Shown here piece by piece: positions 23,640 to 32,386 of a stretch of 48,699 bases of DNA. The notes under the pieces are model-generated. The model was not told the DNA's origin and ran no database searches. It worked only from the letters and a program-made list of their open reading frames with translations. The stretch is from Acrocarpospora phusangensis (lineage in GTDB: Bacteria; Actinomycetota; Actinomycetes; Streptosporangiales; Streptosporangiaceae), in NCBI RefSeq assembly GCF_016862995.1, contig NZ_BOOA01000061.1:1-48699 (forward strand), given 5' to 3'. Made by a program: the position numbers and the translations under genes. Each line of letters starts with the position of its first letter. The first letter of the stretch is position 1.

Positions 23640-25751
23640 TCACGGTTCCGCGCCCGCCACCCGTACCCCGTCCACGTAGACGGTGACCTTCGGGTTGGCG
23701 GCGTAACCGGGGGCCGGAGCGGCCCAGCTGTGGTCGCCGTGCTCGTTGAACCCGCCGTGTCTGCGGCTCAGGCGCAGCTCGATCGGGCCGGTGGAACCGC
23801 CGGCGCCGAGCGTGCCGCCGGTGAAGCCGACCTCCAGGTACGCGTCCGCCCCCGGCCGGGGCGACGCCAGCGGCACCACCCTCCGGGTGATCTTGGAGCA
23901 GCCGGGCTGGGCCCGCTCGCAGGAGACGGTCACCGGGGACGCGCCGTCGCGGGTGAACCAGTAGCGCATCGTCACCCGGTCGAGCGCGATGGGCTGCGGG
24001 CCGGGGTTGACCGCCTGGAACGCCGGCTTGATCGTGTCGTTGCGCGTGGCGTGGTCCAGGTTGCGGTACCGGGCCTCGGCCCGCTGCCGGGGCACCGTGA
24101 ACAGGGTGATCGAGTCGGCCGGGAACGTGTGGGTGAAGGTGGAGCCGGTGGCCGTACGGGTGAGGGCCTGGTCGGGGGCGCGGACGATGGCGGTCAGGTT
24201 GGCCGCGCCGTACCGGTGGACCTGGGCGGCGGGGGCGTGGCGGCCGGTGAGGTCCACGGGGCTGGTCAGGTCGGCGCCGCTCTTGTTGACGACCATCACG
24301 GTGAGCGCGCCGTCGGAGCCGCGCTCGGCGCCGTACACGGACAGGGCGCCCTGGTCGGCGCTGGTGGAGGAGACGGAGACGTCGCCGAAGCGGCCGCCCG
24401 CGCCGTCGTGGTTGAGGTACATGCGGAACGCGTACGCGCCCGGCTGGTTCGCGGACGGCGGGGCCCACAGGGTGGCCAGGTCGAGGCCCTCGCGGCCGAA
24501 GATGCCGAGGATGTCGGCCTGCGCCAGCGCGCCGTTGACGTGGTCGAGCGCGCCCCAGTTGTACTCGGTGATGGCGGTGCCCGTGCCCGGGTAGTTGGCG
24601 GCGACCAGCTCCTTCATGCGGGGGATGAGCCGCACCTGGGTGCCGATCCAGCTCTCGTCGGTGTACGACGGGTCCCACAGCGCCCGGGTGGAGCGCAGCC
24701 GCAGCGCGTTCACCGCCGGGTCGCCGCCCCCGCCGAACGCCACACCGCCCGCCTGCGGGTAGAAGTGCATGTCGAAGTAGTCCAGCACCCGCACGCCGTG
24801 CCGGTCCTGGTAGTCCTTCATCTGCCGCAGGTACCAGGTCGTGAACGGCAGGCCGCCGCGCGCGGGCCGGTCCGGCGGGTCGCCCCAGCAGCCGGTCCTG
24901 GCGCAGGTCTCCTGGTCGAGTCCCGAGTAGTCCCACGAGGTCCAGCCCCAGCCGACCGGGCCGAGCGTCTTCGCGCCAGGGTCGGCCGCCTTGACGGCCG
25001 CGCCGATCAGGTACGCCCGGTCCCGCAGTTCCGCCGAGCTCGCGCCCAGCGGGTGCACGTCCCGGTGGGTGCTGTGCCAGATGTCCGGCTCGTTGTCCAG
25101 GTTGTAGAACTTCACCCCGCCCTGGGAGGCGGTGCCGTACTTGCCGGTGAGGTGGCCGAGCCAGTCGGCGATGTAGGCCGCCCCCACCTCGACGCTCGTG
25201 TCACGCGGGTCGTTGCCGGTGACCGGGCTGCCGTCGGGGCGTACGCCGTTGCCGCAGTCGGGGCGCCATTCGTCGGTGCGCTGCTGCGGGCCGTACTTGG
25301 CGACGGAGAAGCCGCACGAGCCGTCACGGGCCTTCGGCGCCCAGCCGATCAGCGGCAGCGTCAGCACGGTGGCGGTGCCGGTGCGGCGGTCCTGCTCCAC
25401 GAACTCGTCGGTGGAGGAGCCGTCCGGCAGGGCGGCCGGGTCGCCGTTCTCCTCCTCGATGTTCTCGAAGAACCAGTCGGAGGCCCGGTTGGTGGTGTCG
25501 TAACGGAAGTGGTAGCGGGTGGTCGCGTTCCCGCCCCACCGGCGCACCGGCAGGCGCAGTTCCGCGGCGAGCGCCTCGTCGGTGAAGTTGGTCCCGTAGA
25601 TGTACGGGCTGATCGGGTGCCGCCCGGCGGTCAGGTCGACCGACAGCCGCGGACCCTCGGCGGATGCGGCCGCCGCCGTGGGCGCCGCGTTGCCCGCGAC
25701 GGCCACCGACAGGGCGAGGGCCAGGGCCGGGAAAGGGAGTCTGCTGCGCAC
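23640..25751 (-). CDS. Secreted GH44 endoglucanase/xyloglucanase with CBM3
   Basis: A 703-aa secreted enzyme predicted to cleave internal beta-1,4-glucan or xyloglucan bonds. A Sec signal (LPFPALALALSVAVAG, ending near residue 30) precedes the GH44 catalytic region. This has general acid Glu221 in LDNEPDIW and nucleophile Glu396 in AITEYNWG. A beta-sandwich follows, and the last ~150 residues form a type-3 carbohydrate-binding module (RYRNLDHATRNDTIKPAFQ, YWFT, LEVGFTGG). A TTG at 25787 opens a longer frame, but that triplet coincides with the -35 box. GTG 25751 follows the -10 by 8 nt and gives a better signal peptide, so I use it. The transcript is probably leaderless. Confidence 0.88.
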   Translation of the reverse strand: MRSRLPFPALALALSVAVAGNAAPTAAAASAEGPRLSVDLTAGRHPISPYIYGTNFTDEALAAELRLPVRRWGGNATTRYHFRYDTTNRASDWFFENIEEENGDPAALPDGSSTDEFVEQDRRTGTATVLTLPLIGWAPKARDGSCGFSVAKYGPQQRTDEWRPDCGNGVRPDGSPVTGNDPRDTSVEVGAAYIADWLGHLTGKYGTASQGGVKFYNLDNEPDIWHSTHRDVHPLGASSAELRDRAYLIGAAVKAADPGAKTLGPVGWGWTSWDYSGLDQETCARTGCWGDPPDRPARGGLPFTTWYLRQMKDYQDRHGVRVLDYFDMHFYPQAGGVAFGGGGDPAVNALRLRSTRALWDPSYTDESWIGTQVRLIPRMKELVAANYPGTGTAITEYNWGALDHVNGALAQADILGIFGREGLDLATLWAPPSANQPGAYAFRMYLNHDGAGGRFGDVSVSSTSADQGALSVYGAERGSDGALTVMVVNKSGADLTSPVDLTGRHAPAAQVHRYGAANLTAIVRAPDQALTRTATGSTFTHTFPADSITLFTVPRQRAEARYRNLDHATRNDTIKPAFQAVNPGPQPIALDRVTMRYWFTRDGASPVTVSCERAQPGCSKITRRVVPLASPRPGADAYLEVGFTGGTLGAGGSTGPIELRLSRRHGGFNEHGDHSWAAPAPGYAANPKVTVYVDGVRVAGAEP

Positions 25752-25759
25752 ACGCGCAC

Positions 25760-25787
25760 ACGCTACGCAGGACCGGCCCCCCGGCAA
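25760..25787 (-). promoter_or_regulatory. Probable leaderless promoter of the GH44 gene
   Basis: On the minus strand, TTGCCG (25787-25782) and TAGCGT (25765-25760) are 16 bp apart. The in-frame GTG at 25751 begins 8 nt after the -10. No Shine-Dalgarno sequence precedes it. Confidence 0.4.
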
Positions 25788-25898
25788 GCGAACCCGCGCC
25801 CGGCCGCCGGGACACCCAGGCCGCGGCTGTAATTTTCACAGGCGGAGTCGACTCCAGTGAGGGTCGCTGTCATCGCGTCGCCGCCCCCTGCCAGCCGT

Positions 25899-25904
25899 TA
25901 TCGT
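25899..25904 (+). promoter_or_regulatory. TATCGT -10 box of a probable leaderless promoter
   Basis: TATCGT ends 7 nt before ATG 25912. There is no Shine-Dalgarno sequence and no convincing -35. Confidence 0.35.
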
Positions 25905-25911
25905 GTCGTGC

Positions 25912-26517
25912 ATGCGTTCTCCCAGCCCGCGCTCCGGGACCGGCGCGCTGGAGATCGCCTTCCCGCCGCGGGCTCTGGTCCTGCTCACCGGCCTCCCCGG
26001 CGCGGGCAAGAGCACCCTCCTGGACCAGCTGTACGGCTTGCGCGGCGACGAGACCCGTCCCGTCCTGCGCCACGGCGCCCTGGTGATCGACTCCCGCCAG
26101 GCCCGGGTCCGCTGGGCCCGCCTGCTGCCGCGCCTGCCCCGCCGGGGCCGGAGCCTGGTCGTGCACCTCACCCACGTCTGGCGGATCGCCCGCGCCCTCC
26201 CGAACGGCCATCCCGTCGTCGCCCACTCCCGCGCCGCCTGGCCGCACCTGCTGTACGGCTTCGCCCTGCTGGCCCGCCTCACCGGCCGCCAGCTCCACGT
26301 GGTCATGCTGGACGTCCCGGCGGTGGTCGCCCGCGCCGGGCAGATCGCCCGCGGCCGGATCGTGTCGGAGACCACCTTCGCCCGGCACCGCCGCCGCTGG
26401 GGCTCGCTGCTGACCCGGGCCAGGTCGGGTGAACTGCCGCCCGCGCATGGCGTGCGGGTGCTGGACCGGCCGTCGGCGGACCGGCTCCGGCGCATCGTTT
26501 TCGAACGTTCCCGATGA
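25912..26517 (+). CDS. P-loop AAA-family ATPase/kinase-like protein
   Basis: A 201-aa P-loop protein with Walker A GLPGAGKST (residues 27-35), an RGDETRPVLRHGALVIDSRQ segment where zeta-toxin and gluconate-kinase-like small kinases position substrate, and a strand VVMLDVPA (~140) in the Walker-B-like place. A basic lid follows (RGRIVSETTFARHRRRW). This is the pattern of small-molecule or tRNA kinases annotated simply as AAA family ATPase; I cannot name the substrate. ATG 25912 is preferred over GTG 25903 because the latter lies inside the -10 box. It is divergent from the GH44 gene and upstream of, but independent from, the GH115 gene. Confidence 0.78.
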   Translation: MRSPSPRSGTGALEIAFPPRALVLLTGLPGAGKSTLLDQLYGLRGDETRPVLRHGALVIDSRQARVRWARLLPRLPRRGRSLVVHLTHVWRIARALPNGHPVVAHSRAAWPHLLYGFALLARLTGRQLHVVMLDVPAVVARAGQIARGRIVSETTFARHRRRWGSLLTRARSGELPPAHGVRVLDRPSADRLRRIVFERSR

Positions 26518-26555
26518 AACGTACATCTTTGAGCCTGCGTACTTACCGTCCGTAG

Positions 26556-26632
26556 TTGACCAGGGTAAGCGCCCGGTCTAACATCCCGGGATGCGTCGAT
26601 GGTGAAAGTTTCGTTTGACGTTGGAAACTTTC
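26556..26632 (+). promoter_or_regulatory. Promoter module with tandem GAAANTTTC palindromes before the GH115 gene
   Basis: TTGACC (26556-26561), a 17-bp spacer and TAACAT (26579-26584) form the promoter. The perfect 12-bp palindrome CATCCCGGGATG overlaps its downstream edge. GAAAGTTTC (26604-26612) and GAAACTTTC (26624-26632) follow with centres 20 bp apart. Together they also form a 9-bp inverted repeat with an 11-bp spacer. The second centre is 33 bp before the ATG. GAAANTTTC resembles the CGAANTTCG-type sites of xylan-responsive LacI-family repressors such as BxlR. Confidence 0.7.
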
Positions 26633-26660
26633 GGAACTCTCGCAACCCCGGAGGTCGTTC

Positions 26661-29600
26661 ATGGCAAGGCTCTCCGCAGGTTCCGTCATGTCCAGAATCC
26701 TGCTGGCCGTCGCGCTGGCGGTCGGGACGGGGGTGACGGCGATGCCCGCCGAGGCGGGCGCCCAGCATGACTCCTACATTGTCAGCAGTCCAGGAAACGG
26801 CAGGTTCCCGCTGGTCGCGGGGGGCAGGGCGGCCCCGCTGGTGGTCAGCGCCGACGACTATCCCGGTGTGGTCCGGGTGGTCGGCGACCTGCAGTCCGAC
26901 ATCCAGAAGGTGACCGGCGTGCGCCCGGCGGTGTCCAACCAGACGCCGACCCAGGGCGATGTGGTGATCATCGGCACGCTCGGGCGCAGCCCGCTCGTGG
27001 ACGGCCTGGTCGCCGCGGGCAAGCTGGACGTGTCGAGCATCGCCGGCAAGTGGGAGACCACGATCGAGCAGGTCGTGCGCAACCCGCTGCCGGGCGTGCG
27101 GAGCGCGTTCGTGATCGCCGGCAGCGACCAGCGCGGCACGATCTTCGGCGCGTACGACGTGTCCAAGGAGATCGGCGTCTCGCCCTGGTACTGGTGGGAC
27201 GACGTGCCCGTCAAGCGCCGCGGCTCGCTCTACGTCGAGCCCGGACGGCACACCCAGGGCACGCCCGCCGTGAAGTACCGCGGCTTCTTCATCAACGACG
27301 AGAACCCCGCGCTCGGCACCTGGGGCCCCGAGTTCTTCGGCCCCGGCCTCGCGCCCGGCTTCGAGGGCGGCTTCAACCGCCACCTGTTCGCCAAGGTCTT
27401 CGAGACCATGCTCCGGCTGAAGGCCAACTACCTGTGGCCGGCCGTCTGGGGCCGCGCCTTCGCCGAGGACGACCCCGCCAACCACGCCACCGCCAAGCTG
27501 TACGGCGTGATCATGGGCACCTCGCACGAGGCCCCCATGATGCGGGGCATCGAGGAGTGGAACCGGCACGCGGTGGCCGCCGTACGCGACTCGGCGGGCA
27601 ACATCGTCACCCCAGGCCGCGACCCGTACGGCGGGACCGGCGAGTGGAGCTTCCGCCGCAACCCCGACGCGATCAAGGCGTACTGGCGGGACGGCATCCG
27701 CCGCATGCGCGAGGAGGACTTCGAGGGCGTCGTCACGCTCGGCATGCGCGGCAACGGCGACGTGAGCCTGCCCGACGGCGACGGCATCGAGCTGATGCGG
27801 AGCATCATCGAGAGCGAGCGCGAGATCCTCGCCGCCGAGGCCGGCAAGCCCGTCACGGAGGTCCCGCAGGTCTGGACCCTCTACAAGGAGGTCCAGCGGT
27901 ACTGGGACCGCGGCCTGCGCGTGCCCGACGACGTGACCGTCGTCTTCACCGACGACAACTGGGGCAACATGCGCAAGCTGCCCGACCAGAGCATGCCCGC
28001 CCGGGCCGGCGGCTACGGCCTCTACTACCACTACGACTACGTCGGCGGCGGCCGCAACTACAAGTGGGTGGACACCAACCAGCTGCCCAACATCTGGGAG
28101 CAGCTCAACCTCTCCTACAAGTACGGCGTGGACCGGCTCTGGGTGGTCAACGTCGGCGACATGAAGAACGAGGAACTCCCGCTCCAGTTCTTCCTCGACT
28201 ACGCGTGGAACCCGGACAGGTGGCCGCTGGAGAAGATCTCCGAGTGGGAGGAGCAGTACGCGGCCCAGAACTTCGGCACGGACAAGGCCGAGGCCATCGC
28301 CGAGGTCCTGCACGACTACGCGGCGCTGCAGTCCCGGCGCAAGCCCGAGCTGCTCAACCGCCTGATCAGCCTGGACCCGGCCAAGGACCTGTCCACCGAC
28401 TCCAGCGCGGTGCTCTACGACGACCAGGCCAACCCCTACAGCCTGACCAACTACCGCGAGATGGAACTGGTGACCGCCGAGTGGGCGGCCCTGTCGTCGC
28501 GGGCCGAGAAGATCGGCCGCCAGCTCGGCTCCGCCGCCCAGGACGCCTACTTCCAGCTCGTGCTCTACCAGGTCAAGGCCACCGCCAACCTGTACGCGCT
28601 GCGCCTGGCCGAGTTCGACAACATCCGCTACGCCGCGCAGGGCCGGGCCCTCACCAACGACCTGGCCGCGCTCGCCGAAGCCAGGTTCGCCGACGACCAG
28701 GCCATGAACCACCACTACAACACCGCGCTGGCGGGCGGCAAGTGGAAGAACTGGCAGCTCCAGCCCAAGATCGGCTACGGCGACATCGCCAGGTACGGCC
28801 CGAACGCGCCCTGGCAGCAGCCCGAGCTGAACAACGTGGCCCTGCCCGACGAGATCTTCCCCGCGGTCAAGCGCATCACGCTGCCGGCCGCGGCCGAGAT
28901 GGGCGTGGCCCTGGACGGCTCGGACGCCTGGTGGCCGAACTCCACGGCGCCCGCGGTGCTGCCGGCGTTCAGCCCGTACCAGAGCCAGCCGGCGCAGTAC
29001 ATCGAGGTGTTCAACCGGGGCACGACGGCCTTCGACTACCAGATCAAGCCGTCGGTCTCCTGGCTGAAGGCCGAGCCCAGCCGGGGCCGGCTGGACAAGC
29101 AGGTCCGCAGCACCCTGCGGGTCGACTGGTCCAAGGCGCCCAAGGGCACGACCAACGTGCCGATCACCGTGACCGGGCCCGGCGGGTCCAGCGTGGTAGT
29201 GAAGGCCGTAGTGCAGAAGCCGAACACCGGGCAGGTGAAGGGCTTCGTCGAGGCCAACGGGTACGTGTCGATGGAGGCGGACCAGTACTCCAGGGCCGTC
29301 TCCTCCGGTGGGGTGTCGTGGAAGCGCATCCCGGGCATCGGCCGTACCGGATCGGGCCTGACGCCGATCCCGGTGACGGCGGCGCGCCAGACGCCGGGCG
29401 GTGACAGCCCGCGGCTGGAGTACAAGATGCACCTGTTCACCACGGGTCCGGTGAAGGTGACGGCCTACCTGTCGCCGCGCAACAACGTGCTCGCCACCGA
29501 GGGCCTCAAGTACGCCGTCTCGATCGACGACGGAGCGCCCCAGGTGGTGGACATCATCGCGGCCACCGGTTCGGACGACACCCGGATGAACCGGCAGTGG

Positions 29601-29780
29601 GAGCGCAACACCTCCGACAACGTCAACCGGACGACCACCACGCACACCGTCACCCAGGCGGGGGCGCACACGCTCAAGTTCTGGATGGTGGATCCGACGG
29701 TGATCGTGCAGAAGATCGTCGTCGACACCGGCGGGGTGCTGACCAGCTACCTCGGCCCGCCGCAGAGCACGCGGAGCTAA
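26661..29780 (+). CDS. Secreted GH115 xylan alpha-glucuronidase
   Basis: A 1039-aa secreted enzyme of family GH115, which removes (4-O-methyl)glucuronic acid side chains from xylan. A Sec signal (residues ~1-32, LLAVALAVGTGVTAMPAEAGA split here by me after the first 20) precedes the family's N-terminal domain (FPLVAGGRAAPLVVSADDY). The catalytic barrel follows (VKYRGFFINDENPALGTW, RLKANYLWPAVWGRAF, GVIMGTSHEAPM, VTLGMRGNGD, VVFTDDNWGNMR, YYHYDYVGGGRNYKW). C-terminal beta-domains carry YIEVFNRG and VSMEADQYSRAV. The length matches full-size GH115. GGAGG lies 6-10 nt upstream of the ATG. With GH44 and the sugar importer it suggests plant cell-wall use. Confidence 0.92.
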   Translation: MARLSAGSVMSRILLAVALAVGTGVTAMPAEAGAQHDSYIVSSPGNGRFPLVAGGRAAPLVVSADDYPGVVRVVGDLQSDIQKVTGVRPAVSNQTPTQGDVVIIGTLGRSPLVDGLVAAGKLDVSSIAGKWETTIEQVVRNPLPGVRSAFVIAGSDQRGTIFGAYDVSKEIGVSPWYWWDDVPVKRRGSLYVEPGRHTQGTPAVKYRGFFINDENPALGTWGPEFFGPGLAPGFEGGFNRHLFAKVFETMLRLKANYLWPAVWGRAFAEDDPANHATAKLYGVIMGTSHEAPMMRGIEEWNRHAVAAVRDSAGNIVTPGRDPYGGTGEWSFRRNPDAIKAYWRDGIRRMREEDFEGVVTLGMRGNGDVSLPDGDGIELMRSIIESEREILAAEAGKPVTEVPQVWTLYKEVQRYWDRGLRVPDDVTVVFTDDNWGNMRKLPDQSMPARAGGYGLYYHYDYVGGGRNYKWVDTNQLPNIWEQLNLSYKYGVDRLWVVNVGDMKNEELPLQFFLDYAWNPDRWPLEKISEWEEQYAAQNFGTDKAEAIAEVLHDYAALQSRRKPELLNRLISLDPAKDLSTDSSAVLYDDQANPYSLTNYREMELVTAEWAALSSRAEKIGRQLGSAAQDAYFQLVLYQVKATANLYALRLAEFDNIRYAAQGRALTNDLAALAEARFADDQAMNHHYNTALAGGKWKNWQLQPKIGYGDIARYGPNAPWQQPELNNVALPDEIFPAVKRITLPAAAEMGVALDGSDAWWPNSTAPAVLPAFSPYQSQPAQYIEVFNRGTTAFDYQIKPSVSWLKAEPSRGRLDKQVRSTLRVDWSKAPKGTTNVPITVTGPGGSSVVVKAVVQKPNTGQVKGFVEANGYVSMEADQYSRAVSSGGVSWKRIPGIGRTGSGLTPIPVTAARQTPGGDSPRLEYKMHLFTTGPVKVTAYLSPRNNVLATEGLKYAVSIDDGAPQVVDIIAATGSDDTRMNRQWERNTSDNVNRTTTTHTVTQAGAHTLKFWMVDPTVIVQKIVVDTGGVLTSYLGPPQSTRS

Positions 29781-29789
29781 CCCCCTCAG

Positions 29790-29830
29790 GGGCGCGCGGA
29801 CCCGTTAGGTCGGGACGGGTCCGCGCGCCC
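29790..29830 (+). terminator. Very strong 16-bp hairpin terminator after the GH115 gene
   Basis: GGGCGCGCGGACCCGT (29790-29805) pairs perfectly with 29815-29830 around a 9-nt loop, starting 9 bp after the GH115 stop. It is the longest perfect stem I found in the window. A weak ATT-containing tail follows. Confidence 0.85.
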
Positions 29831-29857
29831 ATTCCGCTGAAATCCCCTTGACAGATT

Positions 29858-29910
29858 GCGACACTCCAGGACAAAACGCATTGTTAAGCGAAAAGTCCTG
29901 AAATTGTCGC
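29858..29910. other. Interrupted stem-loop in the leader region of the metalloprotease gene
   Basis: GCGACA (29858-29863) and CAGGAC (29867-29872) pair with GTCCTG (29895-29900) and TGTCGC (29905-29910). This gives a 12-bp stem with a 3/4-nt internal loop and a 22-nt AT-rich terminal loop. It lies in a 198-bp AT-rich gap between the GH115 terminator and the protease. It could be a regulatory leader or an operator cluster. Confidence 0.35.
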
Positions 29911-30028
29911 GATTTATTGGCAAATGAAGCCTCTTGTGTCGTATTGATATGACGAGTAATCACGTTCATGTCAGCGCATCTGTCATGCGCGGCGGACTTC
30001 CGACGACCGAGCACCCAAGGGGGATTCC

Positions 30029-32203
30029 ATGGCCCGCAAGCGGTTCGCGGGACTGGCGGCCACGGCTCTTGTCCTGCCCTTACTCACCCTCCTCCCGGCG
30101 CCAGCGGGCGCCGCCCCGGGCGCGCCGGCGCCCAGCGACGTACGCGAGTTCACCGGCAAGATCACGAAACTGTCCGGCAAGGAGATCGACGCGCCCTTCG
30201 TGTACACGCCCAGGGCGAGCAAGGCGCGCTCCGCCGCCGCGGCCGTGACGCCGCCGGTGGGCACGGTGCGGACCTGGCCGGCCCTGGACGACACGATCGG
30301 CCAGGCGTACCTCAAAACGTTCACGCTGCGCGGGGTGGGCTCCAAGATCGAGGTCTGGGTGGCCAACGACACGGCGTTCCCGGCCGGCGACTGCCGTACC
30401 CAGATCCCCGGCTCGACCACGGTCACCGACCAGCAGGTCGCGAGCCTGATCAGCGAGTTCGACACCAACATGTACCCGAAGGAGACGGCGGCCTTCAGCA
30501 CCCCGCCGGACCGGGACGGCAGCGGCGCGATCATCGCGGGCGACTACACCGGCCAGGGCGACCGCACGGTCGCGCTGATCGACAACGTCAAAGACGACAA
30601 CTTCTTCGACTTCCCGGCGTTCCCCACCTACATCGCCGGATTCTTCTCGTCGGCCATCAACAATTGGACCGACCGAAATGTCATGACAATTGACGCTTTC
30701 GACTGGGAGCACCGCACCGGTGCCAGTCCGGCCGACGCGTCCACCGCGGACCTGTGCACCAGCCGCCCGGCCCGCCCGCGCCTGTACGAGGGCGTCTTCG
30801 CGCACGAGTGGCAGCACCTGCTGCACTACTACACCGACCCGTTCGAGGGGAACTGGATCAACGAGGGCCTGTCCGACTTCGCGCAGACCCTGGTCGGGTA
30901 CGTGGACGCCACCCGTACCGTGTTCGACCCCGCGCCGGACAGCCACATCTACTGCTACCAGGGCTTCGGCTCCGTGCAGACGCAGTACAACCCCAACCCG
31001 CGCGACTGCGGCGGCCCGGAGAACTCGCTCACGCTCTGGGGTGAGGGCCAGCCCAGCGAGGTCCTCTCCGACTACGGCCACGCCTACTCCGCCATGCTCT
31101 TCCTCTACGACCGGTACGGCACCGACCTCATGTCCCGGCTCCACCGCGACGGCGAACGGCAGGGCCTGGCGAGCCTGGACGCGGCGCTGGAGGCGGAGGG
31201 CGTCTCCGATCCGTACAAGGTGCTGCACGACCACCAGACCATGACCCTGGTCGACAAGATCATCGGAGATTCCAGGCACGGCGTCATGTTGGGCGTGCCG
31301 AAGAGCCGGGTGACCACCAAGAGCCTGCGCTCCACGGTCAACTTCGCCAACCCCAACGTCAACGACAACCCGGGCGCCGCGCCCAACGGCGCCGACTACG
31401 TCGCCCTGCAGAAGGCCAATGGAACCGTGCTGAAGGGCAGCGAACTGCGCTCGCTCAGCTTCAAGGGCGCCAAGTCGCTGCCGCCGCAGCCGCTGACCTG
31501 GACGAGCGTCTCCACCGACCCGGACCGGCCCGGCAACCCCGTGCTCTGGTCCGGCGACGGCAACAACATCAACGCCACCGCCGTGGCCTCGGTGACCGTC
31601 CCGGCCGCCGACCCCACCCTGCGCTTCCTCGCCAAGTACGGCGCGGAGGAGGGCTACGACTACGGCTACGTGCTCGTCTCCGCCGACGGCGGCACCACCT
31701 ACACGGCCATCTCCGGCGACCAGACCGTGGAGGGACCGCTCGGCCCGTCCCTCAACGGCACCACCACCGGCTTCGAGCCGCACACCTTCGACCTGTCGGC
31801 GTACGCGGGACAGTCCATCCTGCTCGGCTTCCAGTACGTCAGCGACGGCGGCGTCAACGAGGGCGGCCTGCGGGTGGACGACGTCACCGTGGGGTCCACG
31901 GTGGTCAGCGACGGCTCCAGCCTGGCGCCGTTCAAGACGCCCACCCAGATCAAGCCCGTCCAGATCAAGAACTGGAACGTGCGGCTGGTGGGGCTCGACG
32001 AGTCCAACAAGATCGCTCTGCAGGCGGAGTTCAACGGCAAGACGAGCTTCTCGCTGAACCGGGTGGAACTGCTGCTCGCGGTTCCCTTCAAGAAGGTCGT
32101 CGCCATCGTCGCGTACGACGAGCCGACCGAGCAGGTCACCCAGTACGCGCCGTACCAGCTCACCGTCAACGGCGTGGTCCAGCCGGGAGGCGCCGCCTTC
32201 TAG
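30029..32203 (+). CDS. Secreted zinc metalloprotease, immune-inhibitor-A/M6-like
   Basis: A 724-aa exported protease. The signal peptide (AATALVLPLLTLLPAPAGA, ending near residue 28) is followed by a propeptide-like region. The metallopeptidase domain has the zinc motif HEWQH (His259, Glu260, His263) and a probable third ligand Glu279 in NEGLSDF, the M6-like arrangement. The C-terminal part (~490-640) is a MAM/jelly-roll-like domain (TLRFLAKYGAEEGYDYGYVL, FQYVSDGGVNEGGLRVDDV), as in immune inhibitor A. AAGGGGG precedes the ATG by 5-6 nt. It has its own promoter region and terminator, so it is monocistronic. Confidence 0.85.
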   Translation: MARKRFAGLAATALVLPLLTLLPAPAGAAPGAPAPSDVREFTGKITKLSGKEIDAPFVYTPRASKARSAAAAVTPPVGTVRTWPALDDTIGQAYLKTFTLRGVGSKIEVWVANDTAFPAGDCRTQIPGSTTVTDQQVASLISEFDTNMYPKETAAFSTPPDRDGSGAIIAGDYTGQGDRTVALIDNVKDDNFFDFPAFPTYIAGFFSSAINNWTDRNVMTIDAFDWEHRTGASPADASTADLCTSRPARPRLYEGVFAHEWQHLLHYYTDPFEGNWINEGLSDFAQTLVGYVDATRTVFDPAPDSHIYCYQGFGSVQTQYNPNPRDCGGPENSLTLWGEGQPSEVLSDYGHAYSAMLFLYDRYGTDLMSRLHRDGERQGLASLDAALEAEGVSDPYKVLHDHQTMTLVDKIIGDSRHGVMLGVPKSRVTTKSLRSTVNFANPNVNDNPGAAPNGADYVALQKANGTVLKGSELRSLSFKGAKSLPPQPLTWTSVSTDPDRPGNPVLWSGDGNNINATAVASVTVPAADPTLRFLAKYGAEEGYDYGYVLVSADGGTTYTAISGDQTVEGPLGPSLNGTTTGFEPHTFDLSAYAGQSILLGFQYVSDGGVNEGGLRVDDVTVGSTVVSDGSSLAPFKTPTQIKPVQIKNWNVRLVGLDESNKIALQAEFNGKTSFSLNRVELLLAVPFKKVVAIVAYDEPTEQVTQYAPYQLTVNGVVQPGGAAF

Positions 32204-32229
32204 CCCACCCGTGACTCCGATCCACAACG

Positions 32230-32267
32230 ACGGAGCCTCCGATGCCACCCGGCACCGGAGGCTCCGT
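32230..32267 (+). terminator. Hairpin terminator after the metalloprotease gene
   Basis: ACGGAGCCTCCG (32230-32241) pairs perfectly with CGGAGGCTCCGT (32256-32267). The 14-nt loop contains a further GCC/GGC pairing. It begins 26 bp after the stop and is followed by CCTCTC. Confidence 0.75.
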
Positions 32268-32386
32268 CCTCTCGCACGGGTCGTCTCTCAGGAGCTTCCG
32301 GAGGAGGTTTCCTTCCGAGACGTCGTGGCCGGTCCGGGTAGGGGCGGGAGGCTGATTCTGTCGGTGGCGGGGTGCACGATGGGGGC

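Noticed and set aside
25752-25787. TTG 25787 as the GH44 start
   Set aside because: The TTG forms part of the -35 box, and the added Cys-rich residues spoil the signal peptide. GTG 25751 follows the -10 box.
25828-25840. TGTAA-N3-TCACA as a CRP-type site
   Set aside because: The 3-bp spacer is wrong for CRP (TGTGA-N6-TCACA) and the arms do not match that consensus.
25836-29669. A 1277-codon open frame on the minus strand across the GH115 gene
   Set aside because: It is the antisense shadow of a clearly homologous GH115 gene in very GC-rich DNA. The translation is His/Gly/Val/Arg-rich with no domain.
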